64,000 nucleotides of DNA from Bradyrhizobium diazoefficiens (GCF_018129965.1 NZ_JAFCKW010000001.1:124001-188000); one strand, 5' to 3'; positions 9,753 to 18,876 are shown, counted from the first letter of the stretch. Translations and numbers: made by a program. Notes: generated from the letters alone by a model not told the origin.

Positions 9753-10739
9753 CTAACCTTTGAGCGCACCCGCCGTCAGCCCTGCGACGAAATATCGATA
9801 GCAGAACATAAAGATAACGAACAACGGCAGAGCAATAAGGGTTGCGCCGGCGAGTATCTCACCCCAACGCAGATCTTGCGCGCCAAGCATTGATGCCAAG
9901 CCCACGGGCAATGTCTTGCGATCATCACTCATGATGAGGATGAGCGCGAATACGTAGTCCGCCCAGGACAGCAAAAACGAGAAGATGCCGACCGTAATCA
10001 AGCCGGGGGCCGAAAGCGGAAGGACCACCTTGATGAAGGCGCCGAATTGGGAACAGCCGTCCACCATTGCCGCTTCCTCCAGATCGAACGGCATCGATTT
10101 GAAAAAGCCCCATAGCAGCCACACCGCCAGCGGCAGCGAAATCGCCAGGTGAGCGATTAGCAGGCCCCACAAGCTATCGGCTAAGCCAGCTATTCGGAAC
10201 AAGGCGGACATCGGAATAACCAACATCAATGGCGGAAACATGTAGGCGAACAGCATGGACGCGACCAACGTCGTTTTGCCCCGAAACCGCAAACGCGTCG
10301 CTCCATAAGCAATGAATGATGACAGCGTCGTCGCCACGGCAATCGTAGCCATAGCCATCATGACGCTATTAACGAAATTCGCCGGATAATTCGTAAGCTG
10401 CAAGAGTGACTTGTAAGAGCTTAGATCGGGCGGCCAGAAAACCAAGGATGAATCCAGGAATAGCTTTTCGGGCGACCTCAGACTGGAGAGGATCATCCAG
10501 TAGATCGGGAAGAAGGAATAGATGCAGATTAGCGCAACCGCGGCATACAAACCGACGCGGCCGGCAATCTGCTTCGGCGACTTGCCGTAATACCGCGTCA
10601 TTTTCCCGTGCGAGACTGAAGGTGTGGAGTCTGAGATTTCTCTTCCTGAGCCGCTAGAGCTATGCAACATCCGCACCGCTCGTGAACCAACGACGACAGC
10701 GGCAGCAGAGCGGGCTTGATTTTGAGTCGACATCGTCAT
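9753..10739 (-). CDS. ABC sugar-type importer permease (MalG family)
   Basis: A 328-residue inner-membrane permease with six predicted hydrophobic segments from about residue 60 on and the EAA loop EEAAMVDGCSQFGAF near residue 240, the contact site for the ATPase. It has an unusually long, polar N-terminal extension (about 50 residues, Ser/Arg rich), so the true start may be internal, for example the Met of MTRYYGKSPKQ near residue 47. The start overlaps the preceding permease gene by 4 bp (ATGA). It is the last gene of the importer operon ATPase, binding protein, permease, permease. The transported compound is unknown. Confidence 0.88.
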   Translation of the reverse strand: MTMSTQNQARSAAAVVVGSRAVRMLHSSSGSGREISDSTPSVSHGKMTRYYGKSPKQIAGRVGLYAAVALICIYSFFPIYWMILSSLRSPEKLFLDSSLVFWPPDLSSYKSLLQLTNYPANFVNSVMMAMATIAVATTLSSFIAYGATRLRFRGKTTLVASMLFAYMFPPLMLVIPMSALFRIAGLADSLWGLLIAHLAISLPLAVWLLWGFFKSMPFDLEEAAMVDGCSQFGAFIKVVLPLSAPGLITVGIFSFLLSWADYVFALILIMSDDRKTLPVGLASMLGAQDLRWGEILAGATLIALPLFVIFMFCYRYFVAGLTAGALKG

Positions 10740-11608
10740 CGTCCCTGCTTGGCCTCGTCGATCGGAAAAACCCTGAGGTAAATCAAGATAATGCTCGCCA
10801 ACATCAAGAACGAGATGGTGGCGACAGCGGCCCCCCCTCCCAAGTCGAACTCGAGAAACGCTTTTCGGTAGGCCAACGTGGGAAGCGTCTCGGTTTCGTT
10901 GAGCGGTCCGCCCTTCGTTAGAAGCCAGATCACGTCGAACTTGTTGAACATCCAGATCCCTCTCAGGAGGATGACCACGATCAACACTGACCTCAATCCT
11001 GGCAGCGTGACATGCCAGAATTGCTTCATAACCCCTGCTCCATCGACCCGGGCCGCTTCATACAGTTGACCCGGAATGGATTGAAGGCCGGCAAGAACAC
11101 AGGTCACGACAAACGGCGTCCAGATCCAAACGCTAACAAGGACAATAGTCGCCTTCGCGCTCGTTGAATTACCTCCCCAATCGAACATCCCATATCCGAA
11201 TGACGCGAAGACACTCTTGAGAAGGCCGTAGTTGGGATCAAGAATCCACTGCGTGATGAGGCAGGCGACGACCGTCGGAAGAAAATACGGCACGATTGAA
11301 AGCGCCCGCACGACAGTCTGCCCCACAAACTGCCTATTGAGGACGAGCGCAATGGTGACGCCGAGAACGACTTGCAGCACGATCGCTGAGATGGCGATCG
11401 TGACACCGTTTAACAGCGAGCCCCAGAACAGCGGCTCACTAAGAACCTTCACGTAATTGCCAAGTCCCACCCACTGCGGCGGGTCGATGAACGACGCCGC
11501 TGTGTAGAAGGAGAGCTTTATCGAATAGAGGAGAGGTCCGCCAACAATTGTACCGAGTACCAGTACACCCCCGATGAACAAACCGATGATTCGCCAGTCC
11601 TGTCGCAT
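10736..11608 (-). CDS. ABC sugar-type importer permease (MalF/UgpA family)
   Basis: A 290-residue permease with six hydrophobic segments and the EAA loop YEAARVDGAGVMKQFW near residue 195. It pairs with the downstream MalG-type permease to form the membrane channel of a type I importer. The 32-bp gap to the solute-binding protein gene and the 4-bp overlap with the next permease gene show one operon. No substrate can be inferred from the sequence beyond the carbohydrate-uptake class (CUT1-like). Confidence 0.9.
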   Translation of the reverse strand: MRQDWRIIGLFIGGVLVLGTIVGGPLLYSIKLSFYTAASFIDPPQWVGLGNYVKVLSEPLFWGSLLNGVTIAISAIVLQVVLGVTIALVLNRQFVGQTVVRALSIVPYFLPTVVACLITQWILDPNYGLLKSVFASFGYGMFDWGGNSTSAKATIVLVSVWIWTPFVVTCVLAGLQSIPGQLYEAARVDGAGVMKQFWHVTLPGLRSVLIVVILLRGIWMFNKFDVIWLLTKGGPLNETETLPTLAYRKAFLEFDLGGGAAVATISFLMLASIILIYLRVFPIDEAKQGR

Positions 11609-11640
11609 AACCTCGGGCCTCTATTCACCAGTTCCGATGC

Positions 11641-13023
11641 TCAGCCAATTTTTCGGATTCGATCGGCGGCGGCTTTCACGCAGTCGCTTGACGACATGTT
11701 CTTAAGAACCCGATTTTGCAGCATCTCCGGCATAATGTTCGCATCAAAGACCTTGCACGGTCGCAGATCAAACGACGGACCCGTCATATCTATTGAGTTA
11801 AGAACCGTCTTGCTGTCTTCATCAATGAACGACTTCATCTGCTCCATCGTCGCCCAATGCTTCTGAATCATCGGATGATTTTTCCACCGCGGATCTTCGT
11901 AAATGTCCAATCGCGCCGGTTGGAAATTCATCCAGGCGGAGTGCAGCCAGCGAATATAGTGCTCGTCAATAAACCATTGTAGAAACTTAAAGGCCGCCTC
12001 AGTCTGCTTAGTCTTGTAAAGAATAAAGCCATCGAAGGCGAAGGACAGTGCGTTCTGCTTACCAGCACTGTCTGGAGAAGCGAAAATGCCATACTTGTTT
12101 GCGAGGTCCGGATTGCGAGCTTCCAGCGCCTCGACTACGCGGCCCGAATAGACGGTATGCGCAACCTTTCCTGTCGCGAACAGACTCATCAGCTCAGCAT
12201 AGCTGACCGTGTTCATGCCAGCCGGCATCGTTTTATAAAGATCGGCATATAGATCGAGAAAACGGCCGGTCGGTCCGGCATTCTCCGGCGCATCGAGAAC
12301 GACGTTCCACTTGTCGTCATAAAACTTCGGCGCGTCTGCAAACAAGTTGCCGAAGCTCGCCCAGTTGGTGGCACTGTCACTCGCGAGCGGTATGACGCAC
12401 CCCCCTCGCTCTATGTTGCCATCCTTCGCGACAGTCAGCGCCCGGCAATTCTCAAGGAACTCGGCCCATGTGTTGGGAACCTTCAGGCCCTTCTCCTGAT
12501 ACAGATCTTTTCTGTAGAAAACCGTCACCAAATTGTAGTCATAGGGATAGAACCAATTTTCTCCCTTATATGACCAGGTTCCCTGCTTCCCCCACGAATA
12601 TTTTTTGACAAGATCCGTCAACGGCACGATGTGACCCGCCATCGCGTATTGCAAGATGTGCGCAATGTATCCCGCCGTGGCGATATCGTAAGGAGCGCCA
12701 GCATTGATGGCCGCCATCGACTTCGCATAACCACCACTAATCGGCGTCGAGTCGACGACGATTTTTACGCCGAACTTGCTCTCGTATTCATTGCACGCAT
12801 CGCGCAAGGCCGATTGGCTCGCAGCAGTCGTTTCAGCGTTCAAAATGCGAAGCGTTACCCCGGACTGTGCGTTGACATAGGGCGCGGAAAGTGAGCCCGC
12901 GATGCCAGCTGCTGCACCAGCCGTCGTTTTGAGAAAACGCCGCCGATCGATGTCGCTCACGTTAGCCTTGGAGCTCGGCGCGCCTAAGCTGAGCTTGTCC
13001 ATGAAGTTCTCTCCCGTTGCCAT
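11641..13023 (-). CDS. Periplasmic solute-binding protein of sugar-type ABC importer
   Basis: A 460-residue extracellular solute-binding protein (MalE/UgpB class). The twin-arginine export signal DRRRFLKTTAGAAAGIAG lies near residues 26-43 with a likely cleavage after PYVNA. The mature domain has the usual class features such as KVPNTWAEFLENCRAL and ATGKVAHTVYSGR. It delivers substrate to the two permeases. The start at 13023 makes the gene overlap the end of the ATPase gene by 62 bp; an internal ATG at 13002 (MDKLSLGAP), also with a purine-rich site before it, would cut this to 41 bp. Either way translation is coupled to the ATPase gene. Confidence 0.9.
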   Translation of the reverse strand: MATGENFMDKLSLGAPSSKANVSDIDRRRFLKTTAGAAAGIAGSLSAPYVNAQSGVTLRILNAETTAASQSALRDACNEYESKFGVKIVVDSTPISGGYAKSMAAINAGAPYDIATAGYIAHILQYAMAGHIVPLTDLVKKYSWGKQGTWSYKGENWFYPYDYNLVTVFYRKDLYQEKGLKVPNTWAEFLENCRALTVAKDGNIERGGCVIPLASDSATNWASFGNLFADAPKFYDDKWNVVLDAPENAGPTGRFLDLYADLYKTMPAGMNTVSYAELMSLFATGKVAHTVYSGRVVEALEARNPDLANKYGIFASPDSAGKQNALSFAFDGFILYKTKQTEAAFKFLQWFIDEHYIRWLHSAWMNFQPARLDIYEDPRWKNHPMIQKHWATMEQMKSFIDEDSKTVLNSIDMTGPSFDLRPCKVFDANIMPEMLQNRVLKNMSSSDCVKAAADRIRKIG

Positions 13024-14122
13024 TTTCGCCTTTCGTCGAGGTCCGCCTCAGTGTCTTGCCGCTCTCGCGCGAGAACAGGTGCAACTTCTCTTGAGACAAA
13101 TTCACAAAAATTCGGTCGCCCGCCCTCAGCGCATCGTCCCGAGCAAATACCGCGCGGATTTTGTTGCCATCGATCTTACCCAGCACATAGGTTTGCGCGC
13201 CGATTTGCTCGACCAAGCCGACTACCAGCTCAAAAGCCGTGGAGGTTTCCGCGCGCTCGATGTGCTCGGGCCTAATGCCAAGCGTGACATCCCTTTCCGC
13301 TCCGGAGAATGACTGGGCAGGCAAGTTGACGCTCAAACCGCCGGAGCGCATTACGAGCGCGCCCCCGTCGCGCATCAACCCGCCATCAATCAGGTTCATC
13401 TCTGGAGACCCGATGAAAGTCGCCACGAAGGCGTTCGCGGGCCGATCATAAAGGTCAAGCGGACTGCCCGCCTGTTGGATGAATCCGTCACGCATGATCA
13501 CGATACGATCGCCGAGCGTCATGGCCTCGACCTGATCGTGGGTAACAAATATCATCGTCGCGCCCAATCGGGCGTGTAGCGTCGCAATCTCCTCGCGCGT
13601 CCGGACCCGCAGCTTCGCATCAAGGTTCGAGAGGGGTTCGTCGAGGAGGAATACGTCGGGATCTCTGACTAACGCGCGACCAAGCGCTACGCGCTGCATC
13701 TGACCACCCGACAATTGGCGTGGCTTGCGCTCCAGCAGGGCCTCCAATCCGAGACTTGATGCCGCGCTGCGCACCCGACGATCGATCTCATGCTGTGGCG
13801 TCCTACGGACCCGAAGGCCGAAGGCCATGTTTTCGAAGACCGTCTTCTGTGGATAGAGAGCGTAGTTCTGAAAAACCATCGCAATGTTGCGATCTTTCGG
13901 CGGAAGCGCGGTGACGTCCCTTCCGTCGATCAGAATCTTGCCGGATGTGACGTCATCTAGACCGGCGAGCATTCGCAACGTCGTGGACTTGCCGCAGCCG
14001 GACGGGCCGACGAACACGACCAGTTCGCCATCGGCAATATCCAACGAAAAGTCCTGAACGGCCCACGGCCCTCGATCTCCTCCAAAGGATTTCGCGACAT
14101 TCTGAAGAGTTACTCGCGCCAT
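12962..14122 (-). CDS. ABC importer ATPase (UgpC/MalK family)
   Basis: A 386-residue ATPase with Walker A GPSGCGKST near residue 39, the signature LSGGQMQRVALGRALV near 138, Walker B VFLLDEP near 158 and the H-loop VTHDQVEAM near 195. A C-terminal TOBE-like regulatory domain follows from about residue 240. The last 25 residues (after GKTLRRTST) are read from DNA that also encodes the start of the binding protein. They are compositionally odd, so the ancestral stop was probably lost. It is the first gene of the importer operon and is divergent from the CoA-transferase gene, with two operator-like sites in between. Confidence 0.92.
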   Translation of the reverse strand: MARVTLQNVAKSFGGDRGPWAVQDFSLDIADGELVVFVGPSGCGKSTTLRMLAGLDDVTSGKILIDGRDVTALPPKDRNIAMVFQNYALYPQKTVFENMAFGLRVRRTPQHEIDRRVRSAASSLGLEALLERKPRQLSGGQMQRVALGRALVRDPDVFLLDEPLSNLDAKLRVRTREEIATLHARLGATMIFVTHDQVEAMTLGDRIVIMRDGFIQQAGSPLDLYDRPANAFVATFIGSPEMNLIDGGLMRDGGALVMRSGGLSVNLPAQSFSGAERDVTLGIRPEHIERAETSTAFELVVGLVEQIGAQTYVLGKIDGNKIRAVFARDDALRAGDRIFVNLSQEKLHLFSRESGKTLRRTSTKGENGNGRELHGQAQLRRAELQG

Positions 14123-14161
14123 ACAGCCAGACCTTCACGTTCTTCCCGGTATTTTCATTAA

Positions 14162-14186
14162 TTGGCTAAACCAATTTGGCTGGACC
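14162..14186. promoter_or_regulatory. FadR/GntR-type operator-like site, copy 3
   Basis: The site reads TTGGCTAAACCAATTTGGC and then TGGACC. It keeps the ACCA-ATT-TGG core of the other copies. It lies 40 bp upstream of the ABC ATPase start and thus where it could block the importer promoter. Confidence 0.55.
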
Positions 14187-14293
14187 GTATGTCGCGTGAT
14201 GCGCGGTGTCAAGCAGCTCCAATCCCGCAATCATGCGCGACTCTTCGACGCGACCGGCAATCACGCTGCCCATCAACCGCGATCGGCATTTCA

Positions 14294-14315
14294 TTTGGTT
14301 TGACCAATCTGGTCG
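14294..14315. promoter_or_regulatory. FadR/GntR-type operator-like site, copy 4
   Basis: The site starts TTTGGTTTGACCAATCTGGT, with TGGT-TTG-ACCA and ACCA-ATC-TGGT. It lies about 70 bp upstream of the CoA-transferase start, in the same divergent region as copy 3 but nearer the rightward gene. Confidence 0.55.
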
Positions 14316-14383
14316 TTCCACATATAGTTAGTGCGGCCCCGCACGGCGCGCGGCTATTTGACCGCAGACTTCAAGGAAGCGTG

Positions 14384-15631
14384 ATGGCTGGACCGTTGGC
14401 AGGTTATCGAGTGCTGGATCTTTCGAGAATCCTCGCGGGGCCTTGGTTAGCGCAGTTGCTGTCTGATCTAGGAGCCGAGGTTTGGAAGATCGAACGCCCT
14501 GGCACCGGCGACGATACGCGGCAGTGGGGCCCGCCCTTTCTGCGGAAAGACGGTGGAATTGATACGACCGAAAGCGCGTATTTCCTGAGCGCCAATCGCG
14601 GCAAGCATTCGATATGCGTCGATATATCGACTGACGAGGGTAGCGCCATTGTGCGCGCACTTGCCCAGCAAGCCGATCTCGTGATCGAGAACTACAAGGT
14701 CGGCGACATGGCGCGTTACGGCCTCGACTACGAGGCGCTTAAAAGCGTCAAGCCTGACATCATTTACTGTTCCATCACCGGCTATGGCCAGACCGGCCCG
14801 ATGAAGGACGTCGCAGGATACGATATGGCCATTCAGGCCATCGGCGGCCTGATGAGCATTACCGGAGAGAGTGACGACAAGCCAGGCGGGGGTCCCCAGA
14901 AGGTCGGGGTTCCGATCGTCGATATTCTCACTGGCATGTATAGCGCCGCCGGCGTCATCTCCGCATTACTGCATCGCGAACGCACCGGAGAAGGACAGCA
15001 TATCGACATGGCACTGCTGGACGTCCAGGTCGCGGTTCTCGCCAACCAAAATTTGAATTTCCTCACGACCGGCACGCCGCCGAAACGGTTCGGCAACGCG
15101 CATCCAAACATCGTTCCATATCAGGTCTTCAGAACCAGCGACGGTTCCTTCGTGCTCGCCGTTGGTAATGATCAGCAATTCCGGAAGTTCTGTGCAGCTA
15201 CTGGTTTAAGCGGCCTGGCAACCGATAGCCGTTTCGTCACTAACACCGATCGGCTTAAGAATCGTGATCAACTCATCCCCCTGCTCGATGCGCATCTGAT
15301 ACAGCAGGCGACCCAGCATTGGATTTCCATTCTGGAGCCCGTGGGCGTGCCTTGCGCACCGATCAACCGGCTGGATCAGGTGTTCGCTCACCCTCAGGTT
15401 ATCCATCGGGAGATGCAGGTCAATCTTCCTCATTCTTCCGGAACAACAGCCCCTCTCGTCGCCAATCCGATAAAGTTTTCCGGAACGAAGATCGAATATG
15501 CCAAAGGACCGCCGCGGCGAGGCGAGGATACTGCAAACATCCTCAAGTCGATACTGAAGTACGACTCGGCGGCCATCCAAGATCTAAGTGAGCGACGGAT
15601 CATCGATATCGGACGTCCCGAAGTCGGCTAG
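14384..15631 (+). CDS. CaiB/BaiF-type (class III) CoA-transferase
   Basis: A 415-residue class III CoA-transferase. The N-terminal GYRVLDLSRILAGPW and LGAEVWKIERPGTGDDTR are family hallmarks. The catalytic aspartate sits in IDMALLDVQ near residue 210. These enzymes move CoA between an acyl-CoA and a free acid without a phosphate intermediate. The start at 14384 (MAGPLAGYR) was chosen because it begins the conserved fold and has AAGGAAG just upstream; the frame is open further upstream but non-conserved. It could pass CoA to the same acid series as the ligase at 5574. The acceptor acid is unknown. Confidence 0.92.
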   Translation: MAGPLAGYRVLDLSRILAGPWLAQLLSDLGAEVWKIERPGTGDDTRQWGPPFLRKDGGIDTTESAYFLSANRGKHSICVDISTDEGSAIVRALAQQADLVIENYKVGDMARYGLDYEALKSVKPDIIYCSITGYGQTGPMKDVAGYDMAIQAIGGLMSITGESDDKPGGGPQKVGVPIVDILTGMYSAAGVISALLHRERTGEGQHIDMALLDVQVAVLANQNLNFLTTGTPPKRFGNAHPNIVPYQVFRTSDGSFVLAVGNDQQFRKFCAATGLSGLATDSRFVTNTDRLKNRDQLIPLLDAHLIQQATQHWISILEPVGVPCAPINRLDQVFAHPQVIHREMQVNLPHSSGTTAPLVANPIKFSGTKIEYAKGPPRRGEDTANILKSILKYDSAAIQDLSERRIIDIGRPEVG

Positions 15632-15823
15632 GGGCCAAGAGCCCATATCACTCGTCGAATCGTCTCTTGGTCCGGCTGGATGGCAGGTTTGGCAGGAGCG
15701 AGCAGCAAAACGGCGAGCCCTGCGCCGAGGAGCAGGAACGCGGCCACGATCCTCCGGTATTGAAACATGAGACGAGCTCTCCGTTGACTACCAGGCCTTC
15801 GTCGCTATAATTGGATCGACCTT

Positions 15824-15838
15824 ATTGGTAGGACCAAT
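15824..15838. promoter_or_regulatory. FadR/GntR-type operator-like site, copy 5
   Basis: ATTGGTAGGACCAAT is a perfect palindrome with 6-bp arms around AGG, the cleanest copy of the motif. It lies about 100 bp upstream of the GMC gene start in a 308-bp gene-free stretch that otherwise shows nothing recognisable. Confidence 0.65.
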
Positions 15839-15939
15839 TATAGTTTGGCGATGGCTTTTGCAAGTCGGGAAGGCCTGACCTTGGCGAAACTGGTCGCAAA
15901 AACGAACCGATCGTCGGCTTTTGAAATAGGGGACGGAGG

Positions 15940-17532
15940 ATGAAGCTCTCGAAATACGATTATATCGTTGTCGGCGCAGGATCGGCAGGATGCGTGCTCG
16001 CCGCTCGATTGAGCGAAGATCCCAACGTCAAGGTGTTGCTGCTCGAGGCCGGACGTCCCTCTTCTTCAATCTTCGTTCACATGCCGGCGGGCATTCGCGT
16101 GCTCTACACGAGTCCGAAGCATAACTGGCAATTTTGGACCGAACCGCAGACCGAACTCAACAATCGCAAGATCTATATTCCCCGTGGCAAGGTGGTGGGA
16201 GGGTCGTCCGCCATCAACTCCATGATTGCGATCCGGGGAAATCCTCAGGATTACGACTCATGGGAAGCGCAAGGCTGTCGTGGGTGGGGGTACGAAAACC
16301 TCCGCCCCTACCTTAGAAAAATCGAGGACGCCGCCCAGGTAACGTCCCAGCCCGATCAGGACCGAGGTTATTCGGGTCCGATCCGACTTTCTTATGGCGT
16401 ATTGCAGCATCCAATCTCGAAGGCATTTATTGAGAGCGCCAAGTCGGCAGGCCTCCCCGAGAACAACGGCTTCAATGGTCCGTCTCAGATGGGCGCAGGC
16501 TTCTACGAACTTACGATTTCAGACGGCAAGCGTTCAGGTGCTTTCAAGTTTCTCGACCAGGGGAAAGGACGAAGCAATCTGACCATCATGGCCAACACTC
16601 AGGTTCGGCGCCTCGCGGTCGAAGGCACGCGCGTTCGGGGTGTTGTCATTGACCACAACGGGCGTGAGGTCACCGTTTCGGCCGAACGAGAAGTCTTGCT
16701 GACTTCCGGGGCCATTGGTTCGCCGCAATTACTGATGCTGTCAGGAATTGGACCGGCCGATCACCTCCGTTCACTCGGCATCAAGCCGGTGCTCGATTCC
16801 GCCGGCGTTGGAAGCAATCTGCAAGATCATTTGGATTGTGCGATTCGATTGGAGGCGTCGCAGCCGATCACACTGACGCCGTACATTGGATTGATCAGAG
16901 GTGCCTTGGCTGGCGCACAATATATGCTCCGAGGAACAGGGCCCGGCACCTCGCAGGGCGTCGAAGCCGGAGCCTTCTGGGGGCCCGATAAAACCTCATC
17001 GTGGCCCGAGTGGCAGGCTCATCTCATCGTCGCGCTTCGAAACCCGCCGCCGGGCGAGCGCGTCCCACACGGCTTTGCCATTCGTGTATGTCAGCTTCGC
17101 CCGAAGAGTCGTGGAACGCTGCGCCTGCGATCGGCCGATCCCTTCGTTGCGCCGGCGATCGACCCCCGCTTTCTATCCGATGAAAGTGATTTCGTCAGTA
17201 TGCAGGAAGGCGTTCGGCAGATGTGCGAGATCATCGATCAGCCGGCGCTCCTAAAGCAGATTAAGCGCAAACTCGATATCGATCCGTTTACCAGCGCGGA
17301 ATCCCGCAAGAAGTGGATACGAGCCCGCGCAGAAACGATCTACCACCCGGTCGGAACATGTCGCATGGGTGAGGATCGCGACGCCGTAGTCGATAGCAAG
17401 CTTCGGGTTCGGGGCATCGATAATCTACGCGTTATCGACGGTTCGCTTATGCCAACCGTGATCAGCGGAAACACCAATCTGCCGATCATGGCCATGGCGG
17501 AGAAAGCTGCAGAGTTGATTGCGGGGAAGTGA
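15940..17532 (+). CDS. GMC-family FAD-dependent alcohol oxidoreductase
   Basis: A 530-residue glucose-methanol-choline oxidoreductase. The FAD-binding VVGAGSAGCVLAARLSED is near residues 10-27 and GGSSAINSMIAIRG near residues 87-100. The second GMC signature, TSGAIGSPQLLMLSGIG, is near residue 255. The C-terminal active site includes YHPVGTCRMG (catalytic His) and SGNTNLPIMAMAEKAA (catalytic Asn). Family members oxidise primary alcohols, including choline and polyethylene glycols, to aldehydes. With the aldehyde dehydrogenase, acyl-CoA ligase and glycolate oxidase of the island it would give alcohol to aldehyde to acid to CoA ester. GGACGGAGG lies just before the ATG. The substrate is not decided. 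Confidence 0.92.
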   Translation: MKLSKYDYIVVGAGSAGCVLAARLSEDPNVKVLLLEAGRPSSSIFVHMPAGIRVLYTSPKHNWQFWTEPQTELNNRKIYIPRGKVVGGSSAINSMIAIRGNPQDYDSWEAQGCRGWGYENLRPYLRKIEDAAQVTSQPDQDRGYSGPIRLSYGVLQHPISKAFIESAKSAGLPENNGFNGPSQMGAGFYELTISDGKRSGAFKFLDQGKGRSNLTIMANTQVRRLAVEGTRVRGVVIDHNGREVTVSAEREVLLTSGAIGSPQLLMLSGIGPADHLRSLGIKPVLDSAGVGSNLQDHLDCAIRLEASQPITLTPYIGLIRGALAGAQYMLRGTGPGTSQGVEAGAFWGPDKTSSWPEWQAHLIVALRNPPPGERVPHGFAIRVCQLRPKSRGTLRLRSADPFVAPAIDPRFLSDESDFVSMQEGVRQMCEIIDQPALLKQIKRKLDIDPFTSAESRKKWIRARAETIYHPVGTCRMGEDRDAVVDSKLRVRGIDNLRVIDGSLMPTVISGNTNLPIMAMAEKAAELIAGK

Positions 17533-17689
17533 CCCAATGTTCTCTCCTCAATGGCAGGAACAGTCTGAACCCTTGCCTTTCATCACACAGGCTATCGCTT
17601 GATTTCCCGTGATCCCGCTCGTTGTCGGCGGTCTGACGCGAAGGCGTCAGTAAATGGCAGCAAGCGCCGAAGCGCGCCCTCCCTAGACT

Positions 17690-17724
17690 GCCCGGGGTCC
17701 GATGACGGGTCCCGGGCTCCTTTT
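17690..17724 (+). terminator. Probable Rho-independent terminator after the GMC gene
   Basis: A GC-rich stem (GCCCGGG pairing with CCCGGGC, 14-nt loop) is followed by CTCCTTTT. It lies about 160 bp after the GMC stop codon. Attenuation hairpins look the same, but no gene in this orientation follows directly. Confidence 0.45.
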
Positions 17725-17786
17725 ATGGATTTGAGGACCCTTTTGGACGTTACCCGCAATTGTCAACGACGTCCGTGCTGCTCTGA

Positions 17787-18098
17787 TTGTTCGATAAGGA
17801 AGGTCTAACTGGGACAGCCTTTGCTCGCGCGTTGGCGGGAAAGCCAAAACTCCTCCTACTCGACGAGCCGGCAGCCGACCTTAATCACGTTGAAACCGAT
17901 GAGATACGCGCTCTGATTCAACAGATAACCGAGACGGGCGTTACGGTCGTGTTGGTGGAACATGACATGAAGCTCGTCATGCAGGTTTCCACACGGATCT
18001 TAGTTCTCGATTACGGAAGGAAGCTGGCAGAAGGAAGTCCGGACGAAGTAAGGGTAGATCCTCAAGTTGTCAGTGCATATCTGGGCGCAGCCGCATGA
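17787..18098 (+). pseudogene. Truncated LivG-type branched-chain ABC ATPase (C-terminal third)
   Basis: From about 17820 the frame reads as the end of a LivG ATPase: ARALAGKPKLLLLDEPA (Walker B), VTVVLVEHDMKLVM (H-loop) and LDYGRKLAEGSPDEV. The Walker A motif and the usual YGQQR signature are absent, and the first dozen residues do not belong to the family, so the gene is cut about two-thirds of the way in. The remaining 3' end overlaps the next ATPase gene (livF) by 4 bp, the normal arrangement in these operons. It is therefore a remnant of a branched-chain amino-acid type import operon whose upstream part has been lost. It cannot be a working ATPase. Confidence 0.8.
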
Positions 18099-18844
18099 GT
18101 CATATCCCTGAGCAATCCGCGGCCGACTCGCTGGCAAAGGGGCTTCTCGAAGTGAGGAGGCTGAAAGCTCGATATGGTCCGATAGAGGTCCTGCATGGGC
18201 TGGCGCTTTCAGTGGACAAAGGGCAGCTTGTTTCGCTGGTTGGTGCCAACGGCGCCGGTAAGACGACGTTGCTGCGTGTGCTGTCCGGGGTTCATCCCGC
18301 AAGCGAAGGCACAGTGATGTTTGGCGGGCAGGATATCTCGCGCGTCTCCTCCCACGCCCGCGTTTCGCTGGGCATTTGTCAGGCGCCCGAGGGGCGCCAG
18401 GTGTTCGGGCCAATGTCGGTCGAAGACAATCTTCTTCTCGGCGCCTATCGTCGTCGGAACGCGCAACTGTCCGAGCGAATGGAGCAGGTCTATCTGCTCT
18501 TTCCCGTGCTGAAGGAGAAGCGGAGATTGCTCGCGGGGACGCTTTCCGGTGGTCAGCAGCAGATGCTGGCGATCGGGAGAGCACTGATGGGCGAACCACA
18601 GTTATTGTTACTGGATGAGCCGTCTCTTGGTCTGGCGCCGCTCTTCGTTGCCGAGATATTGCAGGTGATCGACCGTCTGCGCGAACAGGGAATGACTATT
18701 CTCTTGGTGGAACAGAATGCTCGAGCCGCTCTGGCGATGGCCGATTTCGGCTATGTCGTGGAGACTGGACGAATAGTGAAGTCGGGATCGGGGCGAGAAC
18801 TACTGGGAAGCGACGACGTGAGGCGAGCCTATCTCGGCATGTAA
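18095..18844 (+). CDS. livF: LivF-type branched-chain amino-acid ABC transporter ATPase
   Basis: A 249-residue ATPase with Walker A GANGAGKTT near residue 50, signature LSGGQQQMLAIGRALM near 150, Walker B LLLLDEPSLGL near 170 and the H-loop LLVEQNA near 208. It is intact and of the usual LivF length (slightly extended N-terminus). LivF works with LivG on the LivHM permease; here LivG is truncated and no permease or full binding protein is near, so it is an orphan. It begins by ATGA overlap with the livG remnant. It may persist by chance or serve another transporter. Confidence 0.88.
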   Translation: MSHIPEQSAADSLAKGLLEVRRLKARYGPIEVLHGLALSVDKGQLVSLVGANGAGKTTLLRVLSGVHPASEGTVMFGGQDISRVSSHARVSLGICQAPEGRQVFGPMSVEDNLLLGAYRRRNAQLSERMEQVYLLFPVLKEKRRLLAGTLSGGQQQMLAIGRALMGEPQLLLLDEPSLGLAPLFVAEILQVIDRLREQGMTILLVEQNARAALAMADFGYVVETGRIVKSGSGRELLGSDDVRRAYLGM

Positions 18845-18876
18845 ATCGCCGAAAACGAGGTGGCTGGGAGAGATGC

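Noticed and set aside
15588..15770. 60-codon frame after the CoA-transferase gene
   Set aside because: It overlaps the end of the transferase gene in another frame and has no ribosome site or family resemblance.
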